Of a stretch of DNA of 64,000 bases, positions 42,109 through 52,945 are shown piece after piece; position 1 is the stretch's first letter, and each line of letters opens with the position of its first letter. The position numbers were made by a program, and so were the translations under genes. The notes beneath the pieces were generated by a model that did no database searches, was not told where the DNA came from, and worked only from the letters and a program-made list of their open reading frames with translations. Origin of the DNA: Leishmania infantum JPCM5 (Eukaryota; Euglenozoa; Kinetoplastea; Trypanosomatida; Trypanosomatidae); NCBI RefSeq assembly GCF_000002875.2, contig NC_009414.2, positions 1,256,155-1,320,154 of the forward strand. Reading direction: 5' to 3'.

Positions 42109-43494
42109 ATGAAAACACTATGGATGCGCCGAGCTGCTGTGGTGCCCCGCTCTTCTGTGTTCTCGCACACTATCTACGATGGTGCATGCTTCGTGCACGC
42201 TGGCGAGAGTGTAGAGAAGCGTCCCAGTCGGCGCCGCTATGCCGCCTTCAACACGCGCGGGCGTGCCTCGCAGGCGAAGGAGCTAGTGGACATGATGAAG
42301 AAAAAGTCAGCGCAAGATGCGAAGGCGTTTTACGAAGCCCTGCAGCCGCGTGACCGGCTGGACATCCTGCGGCTGCTCTACGAAAGGCGAAAGAAACGAC
42401 AGAGCGACCAGGCCTCGTCTAAGCTGACTAAATACTACAGCGTGCCATTCGAAAAGAAGTACTTCTTCCGCGAGGAGGATGTTGAGGAGAAGAGCACGCT
42501 GGGCAGGGGTCCTGGTGGGCAGGCCACGAACAGGCGAATGCAGACCGCTATTGTCAAACACGTACCGTCAGGCCTCATCGTGAAGTTCAGCCGCTTTCCT
42601 TCGCTGTGGCTGAACCGCCGAGCCGCTCGTGAGCTTCTAAACCTGCGACTGGAGGAGCACCTTCTGGGACCGGCCTCACGAATAGTCAAGGCCCGCGTGG
42701 CACGGGAGCGGCGCCGGCGACGGCGGCAGCGCACAATGGCGTACCTGAGCGAGAAGGGGGCACGGCTGCAGGCGAGGGATTCGCGGCGGTGCCATTGGCT
42801 TGCCTTCCTGACGGGCGAGTCTCCGCTGCCTAGCGCGGCTGTCTCTCAGATGGCACTGAAGGAGGATGCCGCCGCCGTACCAGTTACGACGGCAGTCCTC
42901 TTCGGGTCAGAGTGCCACACATGGTGGCCCAAGTTGCGAGCTGCCACCGAGAGTGCGGCCGCTGCTGCTCACGACAGCACTGGTGATGATTGTGTGCCGC
43001 TGCTCCTGCAGTATCTCTTCCCTGTCGTGTACGCGGACAGCGGCCGCGCAGAGCGAGAGGAGATGGAGGCATGCAAGTCGAACAAGGCGGTGCACACGAA
43101 TGTGAGACGAGCGCTGACGTGCTTCTGTGAACTCTTCGGTCTTCGGCTGCGGCACATCCCGGCGTCGGTGCCGCCTGAGGCATCGCGAGTAGTCCTTGAA
43201 AAGGATGGGCTGAATTGGGTGGAGTACAGGTCACGGATGATAGCGAACGGCTCCCTGACTCGGTTGGCTCGCACATGTTGGCCACGCGTGTACATGAGTG
43301 TCCGCGAACTCGGCATGACACCAGAGGCGCGCGCCATCATCGTCTTTTTCAAGAAAGAGGCGAGCACTGCCGAAGGGTCAGCAGGGGGGGCGTGGGCAGC
43401 GGAGGCGCTGCAGTGTTTTTCAGAGGCCATTCCGCGAAGAAAACCTTCGGAGACTGTGCAGCTGTCCAGCGCACCCTCATCTCCGGGGACGTGA
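42109..43494 (+). CDS. Mitochondrial class I release-factor-like (GGQ) protein
   Basis: The product has 461 residues. The Arg-rich N-terminus (MKTLWMRRAAVVPR) looks like a mitochondrial import signal. Residues about 110-210 form an RF-1 domain: GRGPGGQATN with G136-G137-Q138, followed by NRRMQTAIVKHVPSGLIVKFSR and a very basic helix ending RRRRRRQRTMAYL. GGQ enters the ribosomal peptidyl-transferase centre to hydrolyse peptidyl-tRNA. There is no codon-recognition domain, so this resembles the rescue factors ICT1/C12orf65 rather than RF1/RF2. The long C-terminal extension (about 215-461) has no domain I recognise and is far larger than in those factors. A mitoribosome-associated role is inferred. 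Confidence 0.8.
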   Translation: MKTLWMRRAAVVPRSSVFSHTIYDGACFVHAGESVEKRPSRRRYAAFNTRGRASQAKELVDMMKKKSAQDAKAFYEALQPRDRLDILRLLYERRKKRQSDQASSKLTKYYSVPFEKKYFFREEDVEEKSTLGRGPGGQATNRRMQTAIVKHVPSGLIVKFSRFPSLWLNRRAARELLNLRLEEHLLGPASRIVKARVARERRRRRRQRTMAYLSEKGARLQARDSRRCHWLAFLTGESPLPSAAVSQMALKEDAAAVPVTTAVLFGSECHTWWPKLRAATESAAAAAHDSTGDDCVPLLLQYLFPVVYADSGRAEREEMEACKSNKAVHTNVRRALTCFCELFGLRLRHIPASVPPEASRVVLEKDGLNWVEYRSRMIANGSLTRLARTCWPRVYMSVRELGMTPEARAIIVFFKKEASTAEGSAGGAWAAEALQCFSEAIPRRKPSETVQLSSAPSSPGT

Positions 43495-44603
43495 GCGGGC
43501 TCGCTCACCCTCTCTTTTCCCTCGCTCTGTGTTGCCCTCGTCCTTGGAGCTCCTCTTAGTGATCGCAGCCCCCCCCCCCCAGTGGCAATGTGTGTGGGCT
43601 GAGCACGGCGCTTCCTCCGCGCATGTGAGCGGGGTGCACTCTTCTTCGGGCACCCCTGCTGTTGCACCGCAGGTAAACGAACTCCACGCCCGCAAGCACC
43701 CAATCGCACCTCTCCCCATCCTTTATCCCCTGCTGAAACGCTTTGACCCGCTGGCGGCGGCTCAGTGCAGTACGCGCCCCCTGTCTGCCTGTATGACAGT
43801 ACTGACAAGACTGCTGAGACAGTGTGTAATTAAAAAAAAAACAGAAAAGGGGGAGATGATGTAAGCTGCTCGAGGAGAAGGCGAGTGATCCTTTCGAGGT
43901 TTCATCGGCTGACCTCTGGCGCTGCGCACGTTTGGGGGTTTGCTGAGGCACACTCATGCTTGATTTCATGTATCTGTCTCAGCTCGCACGCAGCTCACAT
44001 TCTCTTTCGAATATCCCTGTGGTCACTGTCTGCGCGTAGCTAGGCGATCAGGTATGGCTGCCGCGGAAAGTGCTGCCGGCTGACCTGAAGGTTGAGCCTA
44101 CTGGAAGAAGAGCCTCCCCAAAGGAAAAGGCGTGTGCGCTCTCGCTGCCACACTTCTGTGCCTAACTCTCGTTTTTTTTTTTCGTGGTCTTGTCGCGCCC
44201 TCTGCGCGAGTTTCCCTGCGCATCAGCGTGCCCATACATACCAACGCACACATGCGCATACATACTTAGATTGATCCAATCATACCTCAAGTCATCAACC
44301 TCGTAGAAAGGAGCGTGAATTGCGTGTACCGATCGGAAGGGCACCGTTTTATCTCCTCCCCGCACGTACACCTCGATCATCTCTGCCAAGCACGGTCGTG
44401 ATCTGCGTTTCCTGAAACTCCCCTGCGTGTGTGTATTCTGCGCCTTCCTCTCCGCCGCTTCGCAGTGCTTTGTTCACCTCAGCCGAGGTTTCTTCGCGTC
44501 TCTCGCTTCCTTTTCCTGCCCTTCGCTTTTGCACGGTCGCAGAGGTACAGGGAGCACTGCCGCCTGCCGAATCGCTTTTGATCCCCTGGTTCACTCCTGC
44601 GCC
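43495..44603 (+). other. Intergenic region before CYP710C
   Basis: No supported gene. C run at 43568-43579, A run near 43831-43840, T run at 44172-44181. A CT-rich tract at about 44500-44540 ends with CGCAG at 44549-44553, a possible spliced-leader acceptor. Confidence 0.6.
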
Positions 44604-46130
44604 ATGGCAGCGTTTAGTCGTCTCCTCGGCGTTCAGCTGCCGTATGTGGTGGAAGTGGTCATTTTCCTGGCTCTCGCCTACGCCACGGCGTACGTGCTCA
44701 CCAGCATTATGTTCGCGCGCATTCACAAATTCAAGATGGCTGGTCCGCTGACGGCGATTCCTGTTCTCGGTGGGGTTGTAACTATGATAAGGGACCCTTA
44801 CAGTTTTTGGGAGCGACAGCGCCAATACGAGCCGCACGGCTACAGCTGGATGGCCATCCTCACGCAGTTTGTCGTCTTCGTGACGCGTGCGGACCTGTGC
44901 CACAAGATCTTCACCACCAACGGCGAGGACACTCTTACCCTCCAGTTGCACCCCAACGGCAAGTTGATTCTCGGCGACAACAACATTGCCTTCCAGAGCG
45001 GCCCCGGTCACAAGGCGTTGCGCTCCAGCTTTATGAATCTCTTCACCACCAAGGCCCTTTCCTTGTACCTGCCGATTCAAGAGCGCATCATTCACGAGCA
45101 CATGAGTCGCTGGGTGAGGGACTACCCATGGGGCGGCAAGCCAGAAGAGATGCGCCTGCACATCCGCGAGCTGAACTGCGAGACCTCGCAGACAGTGTTC
45201 CTTGGCGAGCACCTGCACAACCGCACTGAGTTCACTCACAACTACAACATCATCACCCGAGGCTTCCTCTCTGCCCCGCTGTACCTGCCTGGCACCCCGC
45301 TGTACAAGGCGGTGCAGGCCCGCAAGCTGACTATGGTGGAGCTTCAGGCTGCGGTGCGCCGCAGCAAGGCCCGCATGGCGAAGCCGGACGCTGAGCCGCA
45401 CTGCCTGCTCGACTTCTGGACGGCGACGGTGCTGGAGAAGATCAAGGAGGCGGAGGAAGAGGGTGGCGACGCGCCGGCGTACTCGTCGGACCACGCCATG
45501 GCGGACACGATACTCGACTTCCTCTTCGCTTCACAGGATGCATCGACTGCCAGCCTGACGATGATCACAGCGACGATGGCCGACCACCCGGAGATTCTGG
45601 AGCGTGTCCGCAAGGAGCAGGCTCGCCTGCGCCCCAACAACGAGCCGCTCACGTATGAACTGGTGCAGGAGATGACGTTTACGCGCCAGTGCGTGATGGA
45701 GCAGCTCCGCCTCTTTCCCCCGGCGCCGATGGTGCCCATGAAGGTCCACAGCGACTTCCAGCTGGACGAGAAGACGGTCGTGCCGAAGGGTAGCATGATC
45801 ATTCCGTCTCTGGTGGCGTGCTGTCGAGAGGGCTTCACGAACCCCGACACGTACGACCCTGATCGCATGGGCCCTGAGCGCCAGGAGGACCGCAAGTTCG
45901 CGAAGCAGTTCATCCCATTCGGCGTTGGTCCGCACCGCTGTGTCGGCTATAACTACGCCATCAACCACCTCACCGTGTACCTCGCACTCATCGCGCACCA
46001 CGTCCGGTGGCAGCGCACGCGCACTCCTGACTCCGACAAGATTCTGTACCTACCCACCCTGTACCCCCACGATTGTCTACAGACATGGCGCTACCGTGAA
46101 GGGATGGAACCCAAGGCTGAGAAGGTGTAG
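44604..46130 (+). CDS. CYP710C1: Cytochrome P450, sterol C-22 desaturase type (CYP710C)
   Basis: The product has 508 residues. The N-terminal hydrophobic segment (about 14-35) is the ER membrane anchor. The I-helix reads FLFASQDASTAS, typical of the CYP61/CYP710 sterol C-22 desaturases rather than of CYP51. The heme-binding loop FGVGPHRCVG places the cysteine ligand at C446. The enzyme introduces the C-22 double bond of ergosterol-type sterols using NADPH-P450 reductase. The ATG at 44604 fits the membrane anchor; the upstream open frame is pyrimidine-rich leader. The upstream METK genes make the AdoMet used in sterol C-24 methylation, but the link is metabolic and not regulatory as far as the sequence shows. 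Confidence 0.93.
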   Translation: MAAFSRLLGVQLPYVVEVVIFLALAYATAYVLTSIMFARIHKFKMAGPLTAIPVLGGVVTMIRDPYSFWERQRQYEPHGYSWMAILTQFVVFVTRADLCHKIFTTNGEDTLTLQLHPNGKLILGDNNIAFQSGPGHKALRSSFMNLFTTKALSLYLPIQERIIHEHMSRWVRDYPWGGKPEEMRLHIRELNCETSQTVFLGEHLHNRTEFTHNYNIITRGFLSAPLYLPGTPLYKAVQARKLTMVELQAAVRRSKARMAKPDAEPHCLLDFWTATVLEKIKEAEEEGGDAPAYSSDHAMADTILDFLFASQDASTASLTMITATMADHPEILERVRKEQARLRPNNEPLTYELVQEMTFTRQCVMEQLRLFPPAPMVPMKVHSDFQLDEKTVVPKGSMIIPSLVACCREGFTNPDTYDPDRMGPERQEDRKFAKQFIPFGVGPHRCVGYNYAINHLTVYLALIAHHVRWQRTRTPDSDKILYLPTLYPHDCLQTWRYREGMEPKAEKV

Positions 46131-48143
46131 ATCGAGGAGGGAGAAACGCAGGTGGGCCGCGCATAACACGCGTCTTTTGCCACCTCATCGTGCTCACAGC
46201 GTGCGCGTGAGCGCGTGCATTAACTGATGGCTGGAAGAGGCGAGAGCGCGACGAGGTTGTAGCCGCTGTGCTGCTTGCCCTCTATTTCACGCTTCACCCT
46301 CCACACGCGTCTATGTCTCCGCACTGACATCAGAAGGGGCTGAAATAAAAATTTCAAGACACGATTGCGGGGGGAGGGGCGACGGTGGAAACGATAGAGA
46401 GCAAGTAAAAAAAAAATCAAACAAGCCGAAAAGCCGGTCAGTCACCTCTGCGAGGACGTGGAAGTAGAAAGTGAGTACTTTCAGATTTCTTGTTCTCCAA
46501 GCATCAAAACAGAGAGGGCCGGAAGGCGAAGAAAAGATCCGCTAGAGGGTTTACGTGCGTAGGAGTAGGGGGTTGTCGTATCCGCGATTCATAGTCTGAA
46601 GGGGGCGGGGTTCTGTGCAGCCACTTCCCTGCGTCGCTATGCAGTGTCTGTGGAGCCACGTATCTATCGCTCTTGCGTGTCCAGCGAGTCGACGTGGCCT
46701 CTCGCTCTTCGTTGTTTTCGTTTCTCTCTGCAGCGACCCCTCCCTCATTCACGCCTCGTCTTCTCTTTCTCGCCTTATTAGTCATACAGTGTATGGTCTA
46801 TCTCTTATTGGCTTACGACTCTTGTGTCGACACAAAGTTTCTTCATTCATTTTATTGCGTTGCTTTTGTTAGCGTCGCGGTGTTCCCTCCATCGCTCCTC
46901 CTTGCTGCGTCTCTCCGCCTCTTTCCCCTTCAGTAATCCCCGCCGTTTTTTTTTGTTGTTTCCATCGTTCTTTTACCATCCGATTTTCTCTCTTCGTTTT
47001 GCGCTTGCTTATTTTGCATGTCCTGTGCATTGTGATGTTTCTGCTGACGTCAGCGTAGGGAGCGTGTATGACGATTTTACGTGTGTCTCTACATTTTGTT
47101 TTCCCCGCTTGCCGTTGCATCTCGGACGTCGTTGCCGCCTTCGCCGCTGTCGCGCACGCACCCCCCCCCTCCGGACGACTCGCTGTTTTCGCGCGAGTCA
47201 CGTGTGCCGCGTGAACACGGCCCAGTGAGGCAACGTCAAGGTAGAAGAATGTTTAGTCGAAAATAAGAACGCAGATGCAGAGGAATGCAGGAAGGAAAAC
47301 TAAAGTTGACGCAGGCGGTAGCGAATTCGCTTTTAGAATTTTACTATGTGACGCGAAGGCATGTAGTATCTGGCCCCAGAGGGAAAAGCAAGAGAAGCAC
47401 GAAAATGGAAGGAGAAGCGTAGGATGCGCTAGCGACTTCTACCAGTGATGGAGGGAAAAGGGAGTCAGTGGCCTCAGCGCTGTGGAAAACCCATCTGGTG
47501 CGCTCGTCTTTCGCCGATGTGGCACGCGGTCTCGGGCGACGTGGCCTACTTCCCCATTCTCACGGATATCCACCGCCGCAGCGCCCTTTGTGTGGCTTGT
47601 GGGTCCCTGGTGCTTATCTGCTCGCGGTCGCTCCTGACGTCTCAGGCAAAAGAGGCCGTGGGGGTCAGAAAGGGACGCACTATGATGTGTCCGGCAACAG
47701 GCACCATGATGACCCGACGTCTCTCTGAGTATCGTTACGCCGCCCCTTGATCGGTGCCGCTAGGAAAGCGGGTGGGGAAGGGGGAGTTCTTTGGCGCCAT
47801 CGTGGGCGAGCTGACGTCTTCAGTTAGGATGATCGCGTGCCCTCTTGGCCCTTATCGGCTTCATAGTTGCATGCGCTTCATACCTGTCATGCCTTCTCAC
47901 CACGCACATGCGAACTTTCTTGTTCTCCACCGCTGCCCACTCTCCGTTCCCGCTTCGTTTTCTCTCAATCCTCTACCTCGAATAATACACACTCGAGCAA
48001 CGCCTACTGGCCAAAGAGGGGCTTCGCTTGGGAAGAACAGATTGCCACTGGCTTGTGCCCTGTTCACGACGCATCTGAACACGCGCGCACTAACGCACGC
48101 ATTTGCAGGTCAGCGGATACCCCTCTTAGTGTAGTCCGGCACA
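46131..48143 (+). other. Intergenic region between CYP710C and Mago nashi
   Basis: No supported gene. It holds an A run near 46407-46415, T-rich DNA at 46930-47110 and a C run near 47160-47169. The GC-richer segment 47440-47850 has a short open frame that I do not recognise. Pyrimidine tract 47935-47975 and TTTGCAG at about 48102-48108 are plausible Mago acceptor elements. Confidence 0.55.
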
Positions 48144-48632
48144 ATGGCGGAACAGGAAGACTTGGCCGCCGTCTCGCCGGCAGAGACGATGGATTCTCAG
48201 CTGTACTACGTGCGGTATTACTCCGGGCATACTGGCCGCTACGGCAACGAGTTCCTTGAGTTCGAGATATCAGAGACTGGATCACTGAAATACGTCAACA
48301 ACAGCAACTATAGAAACGACTTCATCATCAAGAAGCAAGCACGCGTCTCTCCAGCGGTGCTCGAGGAGGTGAAGAAGCTCATTGTGCAGTACTCGGTCTG
48401 CGAGAGTGACGACGAGCGGTGGCCAGCTCCGGATCGCAATGGGCGGCAGGAGCTGGAGATTCACCTCGGCAACACCCATATATCGCTCTTGACGAACAAG
48501 TTGACGTCGATGGCCGAGATTCCGAAGAGTTCGGAGACCGACAGCCTGGTGAGGTTCTACAGCTTTGTGCGGGATGTGAAGGCGCTCATCTTCGCGCTGG
48601 TCTCCATTCACTTTAAAATTAAGCCGATCTGA
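48144..48632 (+). CDS. MAGO: Mago nashi homologue
   Basis: The product has 162 residues. After a short acidic N-terminus it follows Mago nashi throughout: [42 protein letters not shown] and a C-terminus ending SIHFKIKPI. Mago pairs with Y14 (RBM8A) in the exon junction complex in other eukaryotes. Trypanosomatids have few cis-spliced introns but keep Mago and Y14 with a divergent NTF2-like partner, so the complex probably has another nuclear mRNA role. Length is family-typical apart from the ~15-residue N-terminal extension. Confidence 0.96.
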   Translation: MAEQEDLAAVSPAETMDSQLYYVRYYSGHTGRYGNEFLEFEISETGSLKYVNNSNYRNDFIIKKQARVSPAVLEEVKKLIVQYSVCESDDERWPAPDRNGRQELEIHLGNTHISLLTNKLTSMAEIPKSSETDSLVRFYSFVRDVKALIFALVSIHFKIKPI

Positions 48633-49689
48633 GGTGCCCGTGCGCTATGATGTCTCTTCGGGAGCGAGAGGTTGCCCATGTAGAGCTGAGTGCGCACGAC
48701 GGAGAACGCACCATTGATGAAGATGGCTACGTAACAAGGAGAATGCCGAAAATGAAGAAAAAAGTGCAGTGCGGCTAACGTGAACTGCCATCCCCGTCTG
48801 CACGTCCTTTCTCCTGCCTCCGCTGTAAAGTTCATTTGTCTGCGTGCACCAGCAAGTCTGTGCTGATGCACAAGGACGGCCAAGAAGGGGCGTGCTAGCG
48901 GGCAATGAGGCTGATGAGGGCGCACTCCAGCACAGCGTAGAGTGAGAAAGCGTAGTGACGAGAGAGCCCTTGGCAGTCCAACGGAGATCAGCGTTCTCAT
49001 GCGAATGCGTTTTTGTTGCTGTGTCTTGCCACGTCTGGGAGCTCCTTTCCCTTTCCCTCCTCTTCGCTGCTTGTATCGCGCCCTCTGCCCTTCCCGTGAG
49101 CCGCAACGCGACGGCATGCACATGTGTCGCATTCTCGTACTCCTTTGTGGCTCCACGCCCTCCTCGCTGTCTCTCTCTCTCACCAACCCGCGTCAACGCG
49201 TCGCGGCCATCGCAGCGAATCACCATCCAGCAGCGCCTTTACCCATCTCTGCATAGAAAAACAAGAAGCGTACGAAGTACCCCCCACACTCGCCCCCACC
49301 CGTTCACAAACACGCACGCACACGCCAACACCGTTGTACGACGCCTATCATCCTCGTCGAACCGTCAAGCACAAACAGGAGCGACGCGCACGGAAGAGCA
49401 CAAAAAAGCGCAAAGTGGGAAGCAATACGAAAACGTGACACGCTGTTTTGGATCCTTGGCTTTGGCACTTTTTTCCCCATTCGTGCGCGATAACACGGGG
49501 TTTCGCTCTCGCTTGCACGGTCAGGACGGAATCACAAGCACGCATGCACACCGGTCGTGAGCTGCCCCTTCCCGCCTCTTCTGCTGTTTTGCTCCGCTCT
49601 CGTTGATTTCGCCATTGAGCCCAAATACCCGTCTGCGAACTCTCCCGTTCGTGGTGCATATCCGCAGAACAAGCATCCACATCAGAGCC
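48633..49689 (+). other. Intergenic region before the CCCH protein gene
   Basis: No supported gene. CT-rich tracts at 49020-49080 and 49150-49180, and AC-rich DNA around 49280-49340. Confidence 0.6.
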
Positions 49690-50499
49690 ATGACCTTCTC
49701 CGTCAAGGGCGGCAGCTACTCGTCGTCGCACCCCAGCCCCGCGATGCACCCCTACGTCTCACCGTCCTTGCTGCCGCAGTCTCACGGGCAGCAGGCGCCG
49801 CCATCTTTCTCCTTGGGGGACGAGCAGTATGTCGGGGTACCGAAGCGTGTCGGCGTCGACCCTACCAAGTACAAGACTACCATCTGCCGCAACTGGGAGC
49901 AGACAGGGACATGCACATTCCGCGGCTGCACTTTCGCCCACGGCGTCGAGGAGCTCCGCGCGCCTTTTCGGCCCGACGGGCACACGCCGGTGCTGCGCCC
50001 GCAGCACATCTCTCCCGGCAGTACACCTCCTCTGCGTGCCTCGCAGCCGCCACCGCCGCCGCCGCCGCCATCTTCAGGCCACTATACGCTCGAGCAGTTA
50101 CTTGACATGCTGTACAAGGAGGTCCTTCATCAGCGCGAGCTCGTGACGGTGCACGTCGAAGCCAACACCACGCTTGAGGGCATGCTGCGCCGAGAGCAAG
50201 CCCAGCACGATCTTTCTAAGAAGCAGCTGGAAGAGAAGACTCAGCAGTGCGAGTTGCTCGCTAGAGAACTCTTTGCCCGAAATCAGCAACTGCGTAAGGC
50301 GGCTGACAGCTCTCCGGAGATCAAGGGGCTGCTCGATCAGTGGGAGACGCAGCTGGCAAGCTTCTCGGAGGCGGATGCGAAGAAGGATGACGTGTTTTAC
50401 ACCGCCACCGCCACATCCTCAACGGATGATGGCGGGGATTCTGGAAAGGAATACGAAAGCGCGCGTATTGAGGAGCTCCTACGTGCTCTGCAGCGGTAA
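49690..50499 (+). CDS. CCCH zinc-finger RNA-binding protein
   Basis: The product has 269 residues, with the ATG at 49690 (an upstream TTG-initiated extension is leader). There is one CCCH finger: C66-x8-C75-x4-C80-x3-H84. Its lead-in is KYKTTIC, close to the (R/K)YKTxxC lead-in of tristetraprolin-type fingers that bind AU-rich RNA. A poly-Pro stretch (about 117-126) follows. A helical, charged segment (about 132-205) is probably a coiled coil for dimerisation. The C-terminus is Ser/Asp-rich. In trypanosomatids such proteins control mRNA stability in place of transcriptional regulation. I cannot assign a specific ZC3H number. Confidence 0.9.
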   Translation: MTFSVKGGSYSSSHPSPAMHPYVSPSLLPQSHGQQAPPSFSLGDEQYVGVPKRVGVDPTKYKTTICRNWEQTGTCTFRGCTFAHGVEELRAPFRPDGHTPVLRPQHISPGSTPPLRASQPPPPPPPPSSGHYTLEQLLDMLYKEVLHQRELVTVHVEANTTLEGMLRREQAQHDLSKKQLEEKTQQCELLARELFARNQQLRKAADSSPEIKGLLDQWETQLASFSEADAKKDDVFYTATATSSTDDGGDSGKEYESARIEELLRALQR

Positions 50500-52945
50500 G
50501 CGCGGCGCCGCTCTCTTCTGCCCCCGCTCGCCTCCGTGCTCGAGAGAGCCATGACGCACGCGTCAAGGCGGGGAAGGAGCGAGAAGGAGAGAAGCGGGGA
50601 GATGGCAGACGAACGGCTGCTAACCTCCAGTCCCACCTCCAAACGAGACGCGTGAAATGCGCTGATGAGGCAAATGACACATTATCTGTTTTATCGGTCT
50701 CGTTGGCAGAGCGAGCGAGGGCGGTGTTCGTTACCACCAGCGAGCGTTGTTCATATCCCGCCCGCATGTATGGATGCTCCTGAGTAGACTTCACATTTTC
50801 TTTTTGTCGGTATCACGACTTTTGTGTTCTCGCGTTCTTGTTGATGTGACACAAAGCAAAGACTGATGGAGGGGAGGGGTGGGGCACTGTCGATGGAGGC
50901 GCTGAGGGCGGACCATTTGTCGCGAGGTGAATGAGGCATGAAGGCGGAGGGGCGGGGATGGGGCCGATGCTTCTTCCTGCAGGAAAGACAGCCTTTTTTT
51001 TGCGAATACGGTGGTGTGGATCTGTACGGTTAACACATTGACCAGTAGTGATGAGCTCTCGCTTCGTAGCGTTGCTGCTCCGCCCCCTCTTCCTCCCCTC
51101 TGTCTCAGTTTGTTTTTCGGCTTTCTTTTTTCCGTCTACCGTTTGCCGATTTTGCGGGCGACTCTCTTGGCGCGTCTCTCTGACCGGCTCTTTCACGCGC
51201 ACCCTGCCACCTTTCACATCCTCACAAGCGCTTCACCTAGCATCCCTGGCACGAACACAAACACAACTGTCATTCCACGCGCGGCTGCTTCTATCGTCGT
51301 GCACTTGAATAGATAACGCTGCTTTCTATCTCCTCTTACTGGTCGCGTTTTTTCCGCTCGCCTTGCCAATCTTCTTTTTCTGTTTCTCTCTTCGACGTTT
51401 GTGTTTGTGCTTGTGTGTGCGGGCGTGTGAGTGTGCTGCTGCAGTTTTACGTGACCCTTTGCCCCGCACTCCTGGAGAGACTCATGCGCGTATGCGCCGC
51501 TGAGTCCACGCGATGGTGTTGTAGGGTCTGCCCGTGCATGTACTTCTGTTGTTGTACCGAGCCCTGCGAGGAGGGCTTGAGAAGACTTACCGGATCTGCA
51601 GGTAGGCGTATGTGTATGCGTGCATCGACCACTGTCTATTTTTACGCCGCTCGCCATGACGTCCTCTTCTAGTAGCCGTGAGGAGTGGTGTGGCGGTATG
51701 AAGAGAGCAGGCGCACACACGCGCGCTCACAAGCGTGCGCGCGTGTTTGTGCGTCTTTTTGTTGTGAGTCAAGTAAAAAGACACAAAAAAGAACGGCGAA
51801 ACAAAGGCGAAAACGGAACATAGAAAAGGGCGATCTTTCGATTTCCAACTCGTTTTGGAGCTCGTGGTGGCGTTACACCTCCGCGGCCGCCGGCCGCGCG
51901 CGCAGAGAAGTGGACCATGCGCGGCATGTGCGACAGCCAGTTCACTTTTCAGCAGCGCGGTCCCATCAGCTCTGGCGTGAGGGCACTCTACCTTTCCCAA
52001 TGACTCTGCTTCTCTTGTGTGCTCGTCTTCTCCAACCCTCCCTTTTCGAGCAAACACTCCTCTCCACTGTTGCCGCTTTTTCACGCGCGCTCTTCTCTCT
52101 ACCGCGTCGTCGGCGCTACGCACTTCAGCTGTTTACTTTTTTCTCCACTGAACCCCTTCCCTCCCTCTTTTCCTCTCTTCCTTTCTTCACTCAGCTCAAA
52201 CCCACACCCACACAAAACACGCACACCACAACCAAGTGCCGAGAGTACCGAGAGTGTTCGCGCTGCTCGCTAACGTGCATGTGTGCATTACCGAGCCGTT
52301 CGCACCGCTACTCCACCGTCTGTCCAGCTACCCATTTAAAGGGGAGTACCCATCTTTTATTTCACGGAAAGGTGTGTGCACCGTAGCCGTCTTGCTCTCT
52401 CTCTCTCTTCGCTGCTCTTGTCGATTTATCCTTAGACCCTCGTGCCTTCCCAAACACATCTGTTGTTCGCCCTTTGCCTGAGTGTTTATCCATTCTTCGT
52501 GTGCTCTCTTTCATTGGCTTCTCTTTCCTTCGATCTTTCTCTTGTGTAGAATCGTATCCCACGTTGCCGTCCACTCCCTTTCGACGCACTCTTGCCTGTG
52601 CCGTCGCTGTCCGCAATACGGCCGCCCCGGCTTCTCCTCCAGCTCACTTTCCTTTTCTCTCTCTCCCTTTTTGCTCTACTGTTTGGCGTTTCATCTGTGC
52701 CCTTTACGAGCGTTATCAGCTCCTTAACCAAGCACTATAACGCTTGCCGGTTTGTGCCTGCTTCTTCTCCTCCCCGCCTCACATTTCGAATTTGCTTGCC
52801 CATCGCACAGCTGGCTACTCGCTTATTTTCTTTTTTTCCCTACTCGATTTCTGCTTCTCAGCCGGGCATTTTGGCTGCTTTCTCACAGCAATCGTGGCAC
52901 CAACAACGCCCAGACGCACACGGACGCGGTCGTGAGCATTCGGAA
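50500..52945 (+). other. Intergenic region before the SRPK gene
   Basis: No supported gene. GC-rich at first, then strongly pyrimidine-rich from about 51990 onward. The SRPK frame stays open upstream to 52592 through this tract, but reads low complexity. Confidence 0.65.
52826..52861 (+). promoter_or_regulatory. Likely spliced-leader acceptor of SRPK
   Basis: A near-pure pyrimidine tract ends in TTCTCAG, with the AG at 52860-52861, 84 nt before the chosen ATG. It argues against the upstream open frame being translated. Confidence 0.55.

Noticed and set aside
47445..47750. 101-codon + frame before Mago nashi
   Set aside because: No recognisable domain, overlapping frames of similar quality, and no clear acceptor directly upstream.
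52592..52945. N-terminal extension of SRPK by 118 residues
   Set aside because: The extension is pyrimidine-tract sequence (Ser/Leu/Phe-rich) containing the likely splice acceptor and begins without ATG.
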